From NCBI GenBank assembly GCA_050084985.1, contig JBITNC010000001.1:156550001-156614000 (forward strand): a stretch of DNA of 64,000 nt. The letters run 5' to 3'. The DNA is from Nageia nagi. Its lineage: Eukaryota; Pinophyta. Below the pieces are notes generated by a model. It did not search any database. It worked only from the letters and a program-made list of their open reading frames with translations, and was not told where the DNA came from. Within the stretch, counting starts at the first letter, position 1. Every line of letters begins with the position of its first letter. Positions 1-12,920 of this stretch are shown in pieces. The position numbers were made by a program, and so were the translations under genes.

Positions 1-539
1 AGCCATTAGGGGTAATAATGGATCTATATAATAGGCTTGTAACTCATCCATAGAGCCAGTTATCATTATACAATGCAACCACTCTTCCCAAATATCTATA
101 GTAGGGTTTTTACTACTACTAGTAGTTGCTAGATGAATGATGATTGATGGGGGGAAGATGTGGAGGCTTCAAATCCAATGCCATTTATCCTTTTATGTTA
201 ATCATCATTAAAAATATGTTTTATGATGCCCTACTCATTCTTACCTAATTTGTTTCTACCATATTGACATTTTTACATATAATGGTTAGCAAAAGCAAAT
301 TCAATGCTATTGAAATGTAGACTAACCATTCCAAGTGAGGTTTGAGAAGTAGATGTTGTACTGTCCATCATTAATGCAATTTTTTTCTCATTTTCATGAT
401 ACAGGGCCTAGATATCCTCAATAAGTTCATAATCCTCCTCAAGAATGGAGCAATTATGCTTGATTTCATCCTCATATGAGAAACAACACTAAGTTTCAGG
501 TACATAGAGGGGTCACTCGAGCTCTCTTAAGCTCTCCTA

Positions 540-1249
540 GATGTCTATCTCTAGAATCCTGTATGTTCCCATACTTAGCTATTGTGAATTGATATTTGTC
601 ATAGGTGTTGTATTGGTCCTCTCATCTTCAACAAAGTCAAGAGGTATTCAAAACCTTTAAACTACTTTATACACATCCATAGGATTATTCTTTGCATGAA
701 TAGTTACTTATTTCCCCTTATGCATAAACTTGATCGAATGATGTAGAGTAGAAGTGACAAACTTAACCTTATAGATCCATGGCATTTCAAGAAAAATGTT
801 ATATGGAATTTTGTTTTGAAAAACATAAACCTTTTGGTCAACAAACTTACCACCTACTTCAATAGGCATAATGATGTATCCAATGCATTCCGTTTGAGTA
901 TTATCATAGCCTTTAATGTTAATTATTATTCTTTACATTTTTGAATATATGAAAAGAAAATACTTTTGCAACAAATCAATAGAGTAAATATTTACATTAT
1001 ATCTAGTATCAATCAAACTATTTTTAATAGGAATGCTATCAATATTAACATGGATATTCAAGCCTAAATTCTTTTCAATCACATCTTCACTAGGCAACTC
1101 ACTATCTTGAAAAGAAAGAATGTTACATATCAATTCAGTATCAAGATTAGCTACTAATTCAAAAAAATTTGGCAATAGGGATATTTGCATCAAATTCACT
1201 TTGCTTCAGTGCATCAAATAAAGCATTCCTATAATCAATTGATAATTGC
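540..1249 (-). pseudogene. Ty3/gypsy retroviral-type aspartic protease remnant
   Basis: This would be the protease that matures the retrotransposon polyprotein. Read on the minus strand, an 88-codon open stretch (933-1199) contains LIDTRYNVNIYS, which matches the catalytic D-T-G segment of retroviral-type aspartic proteases. The glycine has become arginine (a GGA-to-AGA change would do it), so the enzyme would be dead. Further downstream on the minus strand the frame continues, with breaks, through KGYDNTQTECIGYIIMPIEV and a PWIYKVKFVTSTLHHSIKF-like stretch. Both are typical of plant gypsy proteases. It follows the gag remnant in the same orientation. Reverse transcriptase should lie beyond the left edge of the window. 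The family call is firm; the edges are approximate. Confidence 0.75.
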
Positions 1250-2583
1250 AAGAGTTCAAAAATACTTATCTTAGCATGTGTTACCTTTAATTTCTTGAGC
1301 AAGTTTTATGGATTAGAATTACATGGAACTTTCATTCTCTCAATAGTGGTCAAATGGATGTACCCTCTAGGTATCCCTCTCCTAGAAATGTTGTAGCATT
1401 CTTCATTGAATATGAAATTCACTAAAATCTACTCTATGTCTTTCATATCAATTGCATGGGCCTCATAATTTCCATCATCCAGAAATTTTTGTAACTATTT
1501 TTGCAAAACCATGTGGGAGTTTGTATTGTGACCTTTGACCTTATGATTATTACAAAATTCCACTTCATTGTACCAACTAAGTTTATCATCATCATGATAT
1601 ACTTCTATTTTTGGATCAAGTTTGATAATTCCCTTCTGCAGGCACTTTTTGTACATCACAACAGGAGCAATAGGTAACCAATTATTCTTCTTGAATTATT
1701 GCTAGGCTTTACTCTTTTGTATTTCCTTAGATGGTGGTTCTTAAACAAAATTGAACTCTTTTTATTATTTCTTTTGATACTTGGATCCCTTTGATTATTT
1801 TCTAAGGTTTCCATATTTTAGGTCACCCATCGCAACCAAGCATCTCTCTTTTTGTTGAAGTTTGTTGACAATCTATGTGAATGGCAAGGTCATGTAGTCT
1901 AGGGATTGAAATATTAGTTTAGGATTTATATTGTGAAAAAACATATACATGAAATGATTTTAAGAAAAATATTCAAGAATCATGCTCCAAATCTTTTAAA
2001 AATTTTGGACAAACTTGTTAAATCTTTCATTTGGACCTTGGATAGCACTAACTAGATCTAAAATTATCATTTTTATAGGAGCACAATATTTAAAATAGAT
2101 ATAGAATTACAAAATGAGTTGTCCATAACAATTAATATATTTAGAAAGTAAAGAGAATAACCAATTAAGAGCATCACCTCAAAATATAGTAGGGATACAT
2201 TTAGCCATGAGATTGTCATTCACCCCAAACTTCAACTTGAATTTCATTTCGAAATCCTTGATATGAGCCATAATATCTTCTTCTCCATTATATGTGTAAA
2301 AAATAGGTTCTAATTGTAAGTCAAACACCCTTTTTCTATAGATATCATCACATAAAGGACTTGAATCCTAGGACATAGGCTACATGGTACCACTAGATGG
2401 AAGATTGCCCCCAATGTTAGAGGCATCACTTCGCTCTTCATTTCCATAAAGAAGCTTCTTCAAATTAGCTTTGGTGGCCTCATCAAAGCTATTAAATATG
2501 AAAATAAAATCAGTAGTTTCCATGATTGAAACACTTATAAAATTAATATTATTCCTATCCAAAACCTTAGGGTTTTGGTGCAA
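1250..2583 (-). pseudogene. Ty3/gypsy gag remnant (minus strand)
   Basis: Gag would form the particle that packages retrotransposon RNA. The N-terminus is a 67-codon stretch from 2583, with a second possible Met (METTD) at 2523. It is followed, in shifted frames, by a retrotransposon-gag-like segment (NGEEDIMAHIKDFEMKFK, then ALNWLFSLLSKYI). Next comes a C-x-x-H knuckle-like motif, FCNNHKVKGHNT, near 1540. The last part, KISIFELLQLSIDYRNALFD, is the spacer usually found before protease in this group. Several stops interrupt it (for example one before GDALNW, where Gln is usual). The PBS and LTR lie directly upstream, so this is the 5' half of an element running left out of the window. Confidence 0.75.
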
Positions 2584-2613
2584 CTAGTGAATGATAACAC
2601 GATGTATCAAAAA

Positions 2614-2630
2614 GAATTCAAGTTCACCAA
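2614..2630 (-). other. Primer-binding site of the leftmost gypsy element
   Basis: On the minus strand the sequence TTGGTGAACTTGAATTC starts one base after the LTR end. The same TTGGTGAAC start follows the LTR ends at 48530 and 52119, which supports a conserved PBS. I cannot name the matching tRNA. Confidence 0.55.
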
Positions 2631-2631
2631 T

Positions 2632-3355
2632 TGTTGTAACAAAAAAAAATAAAATTAATTATTAAATTAGGGTTATTTATAAAATATTCAATTAACCAAT
2701 TAATTAGCAAAATTATGGACAAGTAATAATAGTAATCAAATTGAACTTAACTTATTAAAACTAGAAAATAAAACATACAAACTTGTACTTTACTTATGAT
2801 GATGATCAAAGGTGATATCTAGATGAAATAAGATGAATGATGAGCTCTGCAAAGAATGGAGCCACCAATCTAGCATCAACCCAACAACAGTGCTAGAAAA
2901 CCAATGAAAATGCTCAGTTATCTTTTCAATTTAGCCTCACCTCAAGCTCAATGTCATCATTGGACCTTTGTTATATAAAATATCATGCACAAAAGTGTGA
3001 AATATCATAGGTATGTATAGCTTAGAGTATAAAAATTTCTATAATTTATAGGTGGTGTTAAGAAACATGGGTCAGTAATTACCACATATCAAGGATTCAA
3101 GGTTAGGCAATATTAGATCAATCAATTTTGTGATGATGATAATGCATTCCCCATCCACCTTGATAAGCAACATGTAAAGTGGCAAGGCTCATCCTTGGGT
3201 TTATTGTGAGGGCAACCCACCTATTACCATAAAATACAAAGGTAGATGAGAGTGCACATAAATAAAGGAATTTATTTAATAAATTAAATAAATCATTTTG
3301 AATAACTAAAAAGGGGTATTTTAATTAAATTAAAATTCATTTTTAAGTGTTAACA
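2632..3355 (-). repeat. 5' LTR of the leftmost gypsy element
   Basis: This 724-bp block begins TGTTGTAAC and ends GTGTTAACA, so it has the TG...CA ends of an LTR. It lies between the PBS and unrelated LINE sequence. Its middle (around 3020-3100: a cttagagtata run, then taggtgg) resembles the LTR copies at 33090, 48530 and 51394, so it is a diverged member of the same family. The partner LTR is outside the window, so no target duplication can be checked. Confidence 0.6.
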
Positions 3356-3900
3356 CCATTCCTTCCAACCTCGCCAATAAGGATGTGCTAATAGGTAATT
3401 CCATCATAACTTACTCTTTTTAGTCTACTTTATAGGCTCTCATTGAATAATTAGGTATCTAATAAATTTTGGGAGAGGGCCCTAAAATTTCATTTCATCT
3501 CTCAATTTATTCCATATCTCATTGATATATTTATAATTAATGAAGATATGATCTTTAGACTCCTCTTCTTCAAGACAAAGATAACACCTATTTGGAATAG
3601 TCATACCTCTTCTTTGGAGATTATCAATTATAGCTAGTTTGTTGTGCACCACCAACCACATAAAAAATGTTATTTTTGGTATCAAACCTTTATATAAAAT
3701 CTTCTTCCAAAGGTCTTTGTTCTCATCCTCCTTTTCCTTTGAAATTCATTTAACTGCATCTCTTACACTATAAACCTCTTTTTTTGAACTCTTCCATATA
3801 GGCCCATCTTTTTCTTTGTTCATTCATTGAAAAAAAACTTTTGGTATTATATCTATCAATAAATCCTATAATCTCTTCTTGCAAAATGCTATTGTACATT
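3356..3900 (-). pseudogene. L1-type LINE ORF2 C-terminal remnant (zf-RVT)
   Basis: LINE ORF2 encodes the endonuclease and reverse transcriptase of a non-LTR retrotransposon. Read on the minus strand, an upstream GPIWKSSKKEVYSVRDA-like stretch (about 3740-3790) leads into PKITFFMWLVVHNKLAIIDN. After that come CYLCLEEEESKDHIFINY and, past a stop, a KLCWNYLLAHPYWRGWKE-like tail. This is the zinc-binding domain found at the C-terminus of plant L1 reverse transcriptases, with its C-x-x-C and H residues in place. The catalytic RT domain is not present. The homology stops exactly where the LTR at 2632-3355 starts, so the gypsy element probably landed in this LINE. Confidence 0.75.
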
Positions 3901-4335
3901 TTGTAAGTAAGAAATGATTTGTGTTTCCATATATAAAGTTATTTCTCAAATCCACCTACTTAATATGCATTCACATTCTATCCCTAGAGGATGAAATTTA
4001 ACATTAATGTTTATGGACATATTTAAAACAACCTTGGGATAAGAATATAAAATAGATAATAAACAACACCAATATAAGTGCCAATATGTTATACTTGATC
4101 CTTTAGTTCATCTTATATATCTAGATATGTTGTATTACTTTTAAAATATGTTAGTCAAAATTTCTCAAATTGATTGTAAATGGAATTCTGTCAAACAAAT
4201 TCATAAAAATAAATGTATTTTTTCCTAAGTTTGGAATAGGTTTGGTACTTATAGTTTATTCTAAATTTGTGTAGAATCTTATAATACCAATTTGTAGGCC
4301 TTTCATAACATAAATGTACTATTGTGCTACCGGCA
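3800..4335. repeat. Dispersed repeat, copy 1 (LINE-associated)
   Basis: This stretch is similar over its whole length to 7597-7910 followed by 20172-20395. Shared landmarks include gttatttctca (3940 and 7740), a ggatggaatttaacat-like run (4000 and 7790) and ttggtacttata (4241 and 20287). It is the undisturbed copy that shows 7951-20171 to be an insertion. It overlaps the upstream part of the LINE remnant and may belong to that LINE; I see no clear frame in it. Confidence 0.65.
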
Positions 4336-7300
4336 TGCCCTTATTGAACTACATTTCAATGAGGCATTTTATCAAACAATCACAAACCATAACTATAAAG
4401 AATGTATTTTGATGAGGTGATTTGTTAAATAGTTCACTAGGAATTCTATTTAATAATTCACAAATCGAAGAGTGGTATATATTTTAAGGATACATATAAT
4501 CCTTTTTAAAATGTTAATAGTAACATATTTAATATGAATGATAATATAAAGTGTAGAAGCTATGTGATATCTGATAATTGCATCTACTTAAATGTAATTA
4601 GAGTCTATCATGTAAATATTATGGTATACCTTTGTATGAATTTTTATCAAACAATTCATGGGAAATAAAAATGTAGTGGATATATGAAATATTTATAATT
4701 GTTTAAATGTGTATTCTATTGCTAATAGAATAATTTAATAGACTTTAGTTGCATCTCATATGGAACATAAACCTAGTTTTATCCCATCATATTTTAATAT
4801 GAAAATAAACTTTAAAATGATCCGATCACCTTTATGTATATCTAATATTATTTCAATTTTAAATTTCATATAATACATCTTTATTTCCTATTAAATAGAA
4901 TTAATAACTAGAATTATTATTCCAACATATAGAAAACTAAATTACACTTTTATATGTTAGATTTTGTAATGATTTGAAAATTCTATTTGATATATTTGAT
5001 AAAGGGAAGTTAAAATTTGATCATGGAGTGCAAGGTTCAATTTCACATCAATAAAAAGGGAATGCTACTTAGCAAGATGGATTGATGCATCTTTAAAATA
5101 AAAAATTAAAGATCTTTAACAATCCATTTCAATAATTTAGAAAGGCATAACTTGATGATACTAGTAAAGTGTTTTAGTCTAATAATGTAAGTGTTCCAAA
5201 ACCACAACCATAGTCACATGAGCCATTGATGCCAATATGGTCCTTGATAGTGATGGAACTTAGTTCATCCCTTTGAATGTTTTACTAGCACTTCTATTTC
5301 ATTATATGTGAGTTATCATTTGCAATTAACAAAGAATATCACATGTATGCATTAATTGATAAATCTATAGTAGTAGAAATATAATGAATATATATATTTA
5401 CAAAAATATATTACATAGTCCATTAGTTCCCACCATGTTAGGAACGTTGACCCACACTATGAACCCTAGACCTACTCTTAGATCTCTCAATAAATGTACT
5501 TATAGTCTCCCACATTTGTAGAATGTCTGCATCCCTCTTCTCAACTATAATTCATAATATCTAGAGCTCTTGATGATGATATAGATGTGGTATATCTTGT
5601 AGGGATTATTTGTACTGATCATTACTAAGCATATGCAGTAACCTAATCCTATAGTATAACCACCTGAGTCTATAGGGACCCTATCTATGTCTATATGGTT
5701 GTTAAATATATGAATATTATATCTTGTTAGTTGTATTTTCAATTTATTGGTTATGATATGCATATATGTTGAACTAATAAGAAAGGTATACCCATGATGG
5801 ATGCAAGTATTTATAGTGCAACATGTGATGATGAGACTCCAATACGATCTACAAAAATGGTTAGTGTACCTTGGACCTTTAAGTAACCCCCTATATCTTG
5901 CATATCCATGTCCCAAAAATCACCCTCCTCCTTATCGCATCCATCATCACCCTACTCCTCTTCATCGTCCTCTAACCCTAGAGGAAAGAGTTGTACTATT
6001 GTACACTTTGCCATCATATCTAATACTCTCATGTATGCTAATTATATGGAGTAGGTATAATAGGTACATGATCCTTATGATTAGACTAATTAGAATACCA
6101 ATCTAGAATGACTATGCATGGGGGCACAAGTATATGATGATAGTAGCAAATGATGGTGGGCCATACATGTGGCATTGGTATATGCTCGGTGATAAAATTT
6201 AGTGAAGCATGAGTGATCTTGAATATGGAATGGGGCCATTCCCTAGGATATCTCATCCTATAAATCCTTCTAGATAAGAAAATCAAAGAATGTATCCCAC
6301 ACTATATCCTCATCATCCAAGTGGTCAATGAGGACTCTCCACTACATTTACCCTTTCATCCTTCAATAATTTTAAAAGGATGGATAAATTTATCCCAAGC
6401 AAGGTACTAATATTTTCTTGTTTAGAACCATTTTCCCTATTCAATAATTTGGAGAAATTATTGATTTTCAAAGAAACCATCCATTAAAATTCACATTTAT
6501 TTGAGAAGCCCATGGTGACACAAGGTAGACTATTGAATAATACTTTATTTGAAATTAGTATCTAAGTCTTCACTATTTAAGAAGGCTTTGGAATAGTACC
6601 TTACTTTGGATGTATTATTCAAATTTTGATTATAAATACACCCCTATCTACAAAGAAAAGGGAGAAGGATTACATTCTTGAAGAAAAAATCGAAAGGGAG
6701 AAGAGCAAGGAACCAACTTCGCCATTTGTCCAAGTTGATTTTTATTATTTTCTTATCATGTAAGATTTAGGAAAACTTTTACTAAATGAAGAAAATAGAA
6801 AATATTTAGTGAGAGTCTTTGTTTTTAGTATTTGAAATGATATGGCCATAAGTAGTCATGTTATGAGTAAAAACACAACTGTGAATCCATGACTAGTTTC
6901 CTACTATGTATATTGCCAATGTGACTTGGGAACATTGTTCAAGGAATTGTAATGTTTATATTTGTTGTTTACATTTTCTTAAAACCTAAATTATTTGATC
7001 ATATTGTGAATGCCTTTGGAAGCCACTTTTTTGTATTGGGTATTTTATATTTGGAGGATATTTATGTATTATTAAAATTACTATCAAATATGTTGGCTCC
7101 TATCTTCGATTATATCTTTTTAAAGTTATTTTGAAGGAATCCAATGATGAATCATTTTGTTGCGTAAGGTTTTCTTTTAATATTATATCAATCCAACCTC
7201 AATTCTTCTTAAACTTGTTAGATTATGTACACTTGTAGTTAGTAATATTATATTACTTAAGAACCATTTTATTTACTCTAATTTCTCAAATTGTAAGCCT

Positions 7301-7596
7301 TTCCTTACATAACATTTTTTTTTCATGAGATTTTGTGTGAAAATCAGTTTTTCTATCTTTTCAACATTGAAACTTTATATGAAGTTGTTAGCAAGCCATT
7401 AATAAAGTTAGTGAGGGAGTTGGTGTTGAACACAATATCCATTACTGATCTATAAAAATTATCTAAATGTAATCCATTATTTATGTACACATTGCTCCAT
7501 TGATTATAGAATTGTTAACATTTATATGGAGCTTATTACCCATCAAATTGTAGGCTTATGGGTAAGTTATCCATGGAATATATTATCATTAATTTG
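4336..7596. other. No recognisable gene
   Basis: AT-rich sequence with short open frames on both strands around 5545-6286 that show no family signature. A TATA-like box (tataaataca, 6631-6640) precedes a purine-rich stretch. It could be the U3 of an old LTR, but no LTR ends were found. Nothing else can be supported. Confidence 0.4.
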
Positions 7597-7907
7597 TATA
7601 GTATTATACTATCTTGTTAATTCATTATAAAATAAACTTTTTATATTAGATCTACCGATAAATTCCATAATATCTTCATAAGAAGTGAACATATCATACA
7701 TTCTGTAAGCAAGTCATGATTTATGTTTATATATTTGAAGTTATTTCTCAGATCAACCTGCTTATGCATTTGTATTCTAGATTTAGAGGATGGAATTTAA
7801 CATAAATATTTATCAATATATTTAAAAGAAGCCTAGGATGAAAAGGTAAAATAGACAATAAACAAGATGAATAATAGTAACAATATGTTATACTTAATCT
7901 TTTAGTT

Positions 7908-7945
<38 letters not shown>

Positions 7946-7950
7946 TATTA
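7597..7950. repeat. Dispersed repeat, copy 2, left half
   Basis: Similar to 3800-4110. The copy breaks off at 7950 and resumes at 20172, on the other side of an LTR retrotransposon. Its last part has expanded into an AT microsatellite. Confidence 0.65.
7911..7942. repeat. (AT)n microsatellite
   Basis: About 16 uninterrupted AT units directly before the left LTR. It obscures the target duplication of the neighbouring element. Confidence 0.95.
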
Positions 7951-9417
7951 TGATGAGTTGCTTTTGGTCTCACTGCTCAAATGTAATCTAGGATAGGTAC
8001 ATTTAGATTTTGGCTTTCAAACTGGCCAAAACAAGCTTAAACATGCACCAAATATCCAATGACTTACTAGGAATGAAAGATTCAAAATAAATTTGCAAAA
8101 AATACCTTCAAACCCCAACATTCAGCCATGATGAGCAATTATAAAATAAATGCAAGCAATATCTCATATATTCCAATGACTTGAACATGAGGCAAAATGA
8201 TACTTTAATAATGCAAAAATACTTCACAAACCCAACATCCCAATTAGAGAGATAAAATAGAAATCGAACAATGAAAATAGCACTCCAAATCTAATGCTGC
8301 AACCAGGAAGGAAAAATGGCAATTTGATAATGAAACAATGCTTTCAATTCCAACATCTAAGCATAGAGATATAAATATTAATATTTTGATGATAAAAAGT
8401 AATTGTATTGATAAGTAATGATAAATCATAATTACAATATTTTCACCAATCTATGGATTTTGTACTAAGATTGTCTCCTATAGGGTTATTTTAGATGGCT
8501 CCAGGACCTCACCAATCCTAGAATAAGTGAGGCAAGACTAGGTATCCTCTACAATAACTATGATGGAACCAACAACATTCCTCTCAATATGGATAGAGTA
8601 AGTTTCTCCTCTCCCTTTGATACCTCAAATGTAGGTCAGCCCATAAGTGGCTAAGATAGAGTCTCCATTCACTATGAAATAAAGGGTTTATACTCAAATT
8701 TAACATATCTCATAATGACTATAAGTTCTCCTTTTATAGGTGAGGGTGATCATATTCTAATCTTTCATTGAGATGATCCAATATTGAAGAGATGTGATTC
8801 ATGTGCTCATGTATGCAATATCCAATAAGGGAAGGCTTGGGTAAGTGAAATCACATCCAATGGTCCATGAAAGCCAACATCCAAAAGGGGGTGATAATGA
8901 GGTATCTTATGCTCAATACCATCATTCCATGTGCCTCATAAGATCAACATGGGCTATTGGAATGCTCCCATGCCTAATGTTCATGTTGTAGCACTATCTA
9001 CTTGTCTCAATATTACCAATGCCTAGTTTGAAGTGTTGGGCCCATCCTTGGAGCTCCAGTGCAATCACCTAGGGGGATGCTCTACCTAAATAGGGGAGCA
9101 CTAATGATTAGAGATACATTTAATGCCAATATTACAATCATCAAGGCTAAAATATGCAACACCTCATTTAATGAGACTAATATTGCATTTACAATTATAG
9201 TTACCTTGGTACCATACATACAACATTAATTGTCATTTTGGAAAATAAATAAATAAAAGGGCCATTTATTCCACAATTAGAGCTTTATTAAGTCTCTAAA
9301 TAGAATTTACATCATTTTGGTCAAATTATACAAATATTGATAAAAATAATCCTAAATTAATGTTCCCATTTATAAGAGGTGAAATGGGAAAAACACCTAA
9401 AAAATGGTGACATTACA
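7951..9417 (-). repeat. 3' LTR of the chromovirus
   Basis: 1467 bp, TGATGAGTTG...GACATTACA. It aligns with the split LTR at 12757-12920 and 19114-20171. That copy lacks roughly 250 bp present here (about 8610-8890). Confidence 0.8.
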
Positions 9418-9436
9418 ATTCCTCCCTCCCCAAATT
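9418..9436 (-). other. Polypurine tract of the chromovirus
   Basis: On the minus strand GGGGAGGGAGGAAT ends directly at the LTR edge. This is the expected plus-strand primer site for reverse transcription. Confidence 0.7.
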
Positions 9437-9567
9437 GCTTATCCCTAAGAAATTTGGAATATTTGCAGTTATAATAATGTCCTATCAATCCTCCTCTTTT
9501 TATTTACCATCACAGGTCCAAGGATCATTAACATTTACCTTTCTCATTATGGCTATTCCTTGTTGAA

Positions 9568-10050
9568 TTATTTTAAAAGCTTTGAGTATGTTGGTAAATG
9601 CCTCTTTGAATATTTTTCCCATTTGTATTTGGTGAAGATATTAGAATGTTCCCAAGTTGCCTCTTCTAGTAGTAAACCTTTCCATTTAACACATACCTTA
9701 TTGGTAATGTGATTTTTGAGTTCCTTCTTATAGGAAACTAATACTTTATTAGAAATATATAGTAAGTTCCCTTTGCTATCAATTGGGGGTAATTCTATCA
9801 AAGGTTGGATATCTAGTTCTTATGATTCCCTTAAATATGACCTATGGAATACACTATTCATCTTACTATCAAGGGTAATTGAAGCTCATTATGATTCTAC
9901 CCTGTAATCTTTAAGATTTCATAGGGTCAATAGTAGTAAATGATATGCTTTTTTTTCCTCCTTTGGTTATTGGGAGATAACATATATGGTTGCATACTAA
10001 CATATACATGCTCTCCTATCTTAAATTATCTCTCCTTTATCAATGGTGTA
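9568..10050 (-). pseudogene. Chromovirus integrase C-terminus and chromodomain
   Basis: This is the end of the pol polyprotein. The chromodomain is thought to guide integration to particular chromatin. On the minus strand, a broken KMNSVFHRSYLRES-like segment (about 9830-9870) corresponds to the 'PVFHVS' block that ends plant gypsy integrases. It is followed by IELPPIDSKGNLLYISNKVL and then by VCVKWKGLLLEEATWEHSN (9610-9680), the K-W-K-G...E-A-T-W-E core of a chromodomain. The 77-codon frame 9568-9801 is open; upstream there are stops and shifts. The 3' PPT lies about 130 bp downstream, as expected. The catalytic D-D-E part of the integrase is missing. Confidence 0.75.
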
Positions 10051-12737
10051 GACTATCCTAATGATTTATCTCATCCATTTTATGTGTGTTGAGATGTTGA
10101 TATACTCATGCTACTATTTTCTTTCTCATTAGTATCAAATGCTAAGTTGGTGGGTTTGTTTGGCTCCTTATTGTGATGACTTAGGCCTTCTTCATAACTT
10201 ATTGGTGTCTCCTCCACTTGGAAGGGATATGCTTCATGTGTACCATGGGGAACCCTCTTGTTTTACATCTCAACTTGCTTATGTGCTTCCTTTATTTCTA
10301 CTTCCATCTGAGAAATGAATTCTCCCAAATACATCCTATCACTTATCATGTTTAAGTATAATTCTCTGGTGCTACAAAAATTATCCATCATTGTTTGTAA
10401 TATGGATAATAGAGCATTCCCTTAAAATGTTCTACTTTCTCTAGTAGCATAAGAGCATGGTTTAGTTGATTCATTCCCTCTCGTACCTATAGCTAAGTGA
10501 CCATCAAATTATCTTCCCACTCAGTTAGATCCATGTCACCCCACTTGTTTAGATAGATGGTTCTTCCCTCTTCCTCTTTGGATGGAAAGATTAGCTGGTG
10601 AATTGTATCTCTTTTTCTTTGATATAGTCAGAAATATTTAGTGGTTTTGATATTTCGATTTCCTTATGTTCCCATGATACCATGTCCATTAAATCGAATT
10701 ATCCTATGATATCTAGAAATATTTTAAAATCTACTACCTTTTGTAGTTTTTGAACCTCTTTTTGTATCTCTTAAATTGCTCTTGTAGTTTCTTTTCCTTA
10801 TCACTAATAATTATTACTATCTTGGGTGGCTCTTTCCTTATACCTAAAATCACATGGGTGCATAAATCTATTACCTTTTCTAATTTTTTATATGCTTCCT
10901 TGCTTCAACCAGGCATGGTACTAATTAGGGTTTACTCTTACTTAGCTCTTGCTTATCAAAATGAACTTTTGGTAATCTCAAAATATTTTGATCTTTTTAC
11001 AAGCAACAACTATTTGTGATTTTATCTATTTATTATTCCTAAAACAAAATAAAATATTTTTATCTTCTCTCCTTAATTATACTACTTGAAAATAAAGAAT
11101 ATGAAATACTCAAATTACTCAAACTTGGAATTTTGTTCTTGCCATGATGGAATGAGATAGAAAAATTTCAAACTCATGGGTTATGAGCCCAAAGAACAAA
11201 CTCTAAATTTAGATGTGTCTCCTTGAAGCTCAATGTGCACACACACAAGTTGAATGATGCAAAACAAATTCTAAATTTTTAAATCTAGCCAAGATACCTC
11301 AAGGAATGAATTTTTTGTAATCTTATAGCAGTAAGAGTTTCCTATACTCCCCAGATCTCACTTCCAACCTCAAATTTTGATCACAATAGTAAAATAATTT
11401 CAACAACTCCTTCTTAGGCCTCCATGGTGTAGATACCACCATGAAATTTAGTTAATAACAACAAATTTACTCCCTTATTTTCTAATTTCCTCCTTCCAAT
11501 GACTTATGACTTTAAATTTATTAGAAAATAATGGCCAGTATTCCCATGAAATCCTACATATTTGTTAATACTTGTTTTTCATGATGAAAATGAGTTAATA
11601 CTTATAAGTAATGAAACTTGTGATGTAGCTAAAACACCCAATTAGCTTTAGGAAACCAATTTCCTACTTAAGGTATCTCCAAAATGTAGCAAAGGTTTAG
11701 AAAAAACTCTTAGTAACTCAATGTCTTCCCTAGGGGACTCTTAAAATATTGATATATCCTTCAAAATAGCTTCAATATGCTAATGTTCAACCTCAAATGG
11801 TCTCAAAAAGTATAATGGAACTCAAAATTCCTCTAATGTACCAACATCCACCAAGAAATTTCCCTAAAACATAATAGAAGTCTCAAAATTCTCCTAGTTG
11901 GCCAACATCATCCTTCAAATGGGCTCAGAATACAAAACCAATATTTGAAAAGTACTCAAGTCACCCATAAATGTAAAATCTAGCCTTAAATGGTCTTGGA
12001 ATGTAGCTTTAGGCATAAAAACCCTCTCATAATACCAGCATCTAACTTTTGGTGGTCCTAAAATGTAGCTTTAAGCACTAAAATGCCCTCAAAATACCAA
12101 CATCCTCTTTAAATGACCCTTAAAATATTGAGTGAGCTACAAATTAACTTCTAAAAAAACAACATCTAGCCCAAATAGGCTTACAATATCCAAACACACC
12201 TTATTCCTTCCTCAAACTCAAAATTAAATTGAGAACAAACTTCAACTTGACATAAAAGATGTAATTTTTTTGAAAATGTACCTTTTCAAGATGTATGAAC
12301 ATCCTCGAAGCTTCAAAATTTGAAATTAGGATCAAGAGATACCTGATGAATTGCAATAAGGATGAGATAGGGATCCAATATCCCTAATGAATAGATCCAA
12401 GCATCCAAATCCTCCAAAACTCCTTCAAAATGACCACTGTGATGCTAGGTCAACTCCACTCCTTAGTAGGAAAACATAAACTCTTTGCAAATAGCACTGT
12501 GATCTACTAGACCATCATAATGAGTCTTCTACAACTCCTTCAACTCCTCTAACAATTCCCTTCAATAGTAACTCCTCAATTGTTACCTAACAACAAGGGT
12601 AAAATATCCAACTTTTATTTAGCAAATCTCTATGTGATACCACTATGATGTGGGTATCCCAATCTTTAGTATCTCTTTGGCTTGAATGTGAAACCCTATA
12701 TGAATGATGCCCTTGATTCCCAATAGGATGGTAGAAT
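10051..12737 (-). other. Interior of the chromovirus, no recognised domain
   Basis: On the minus strand a Lys/Glu-rich stretch (10740-10870, with SDKEKKLQEQFKRYKKRFKN) could be a coiled coil, perhaps gag-related, but I cannot assign it. I see no RT or protease motif. The part near the PBS holds the 61-bp periodic array described separately. Confidence 0.4.
11780..12200. repeat. Diverged ~61-62-bp tandem repeat
   Basis: A ccaacatc-like block recurs at 11841, 11902, about 11963 (poor), 12035, 12097 and 12159. An aaatggtctcaaaatgta-like block sits between most of them. Spacings are 61, 61, 72, 62 and 62 bp. The copies have diverged strongly. Confidence 0.6.
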
Positions 12738-12753
12738 CAAGGTTTTTATACCA
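12738..12753 (-). other. Initiator-Met-type primer-binding site
   Basis: Minus-strand TGGTATAAAAACCTTG resembles the plant initiator-Met PBS TGGTATCAGAGCCTTG. It starts three bases inside the LTR edge at 12757. This PBS is usual for chromoviruses. Confidence 0.65.
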
Positions 12754-12920
12754 CTATGATGAGCTATTTTTGGGCTTACTCCTCAAATATTCCCTAAGAA
12801 AGGGACATTTAGATTATGGCTTCCAAACTGGCCAAAATAAGCTCAAACATACACCAAATATCTAATGACTTATTAGGAATGAAAGATTTGAAATAAACTT
12901 ACAAAAAATACCTTAAAACT

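Noticed and set aside
5545-6286. Open frames on both strands (123, 101 and 66 codons)
   Set aside because: Overlapping frames of opposite sense, no domain or codon pattern, and no homologous copy in the window. Most likely chance frames in AT-rich DNA.
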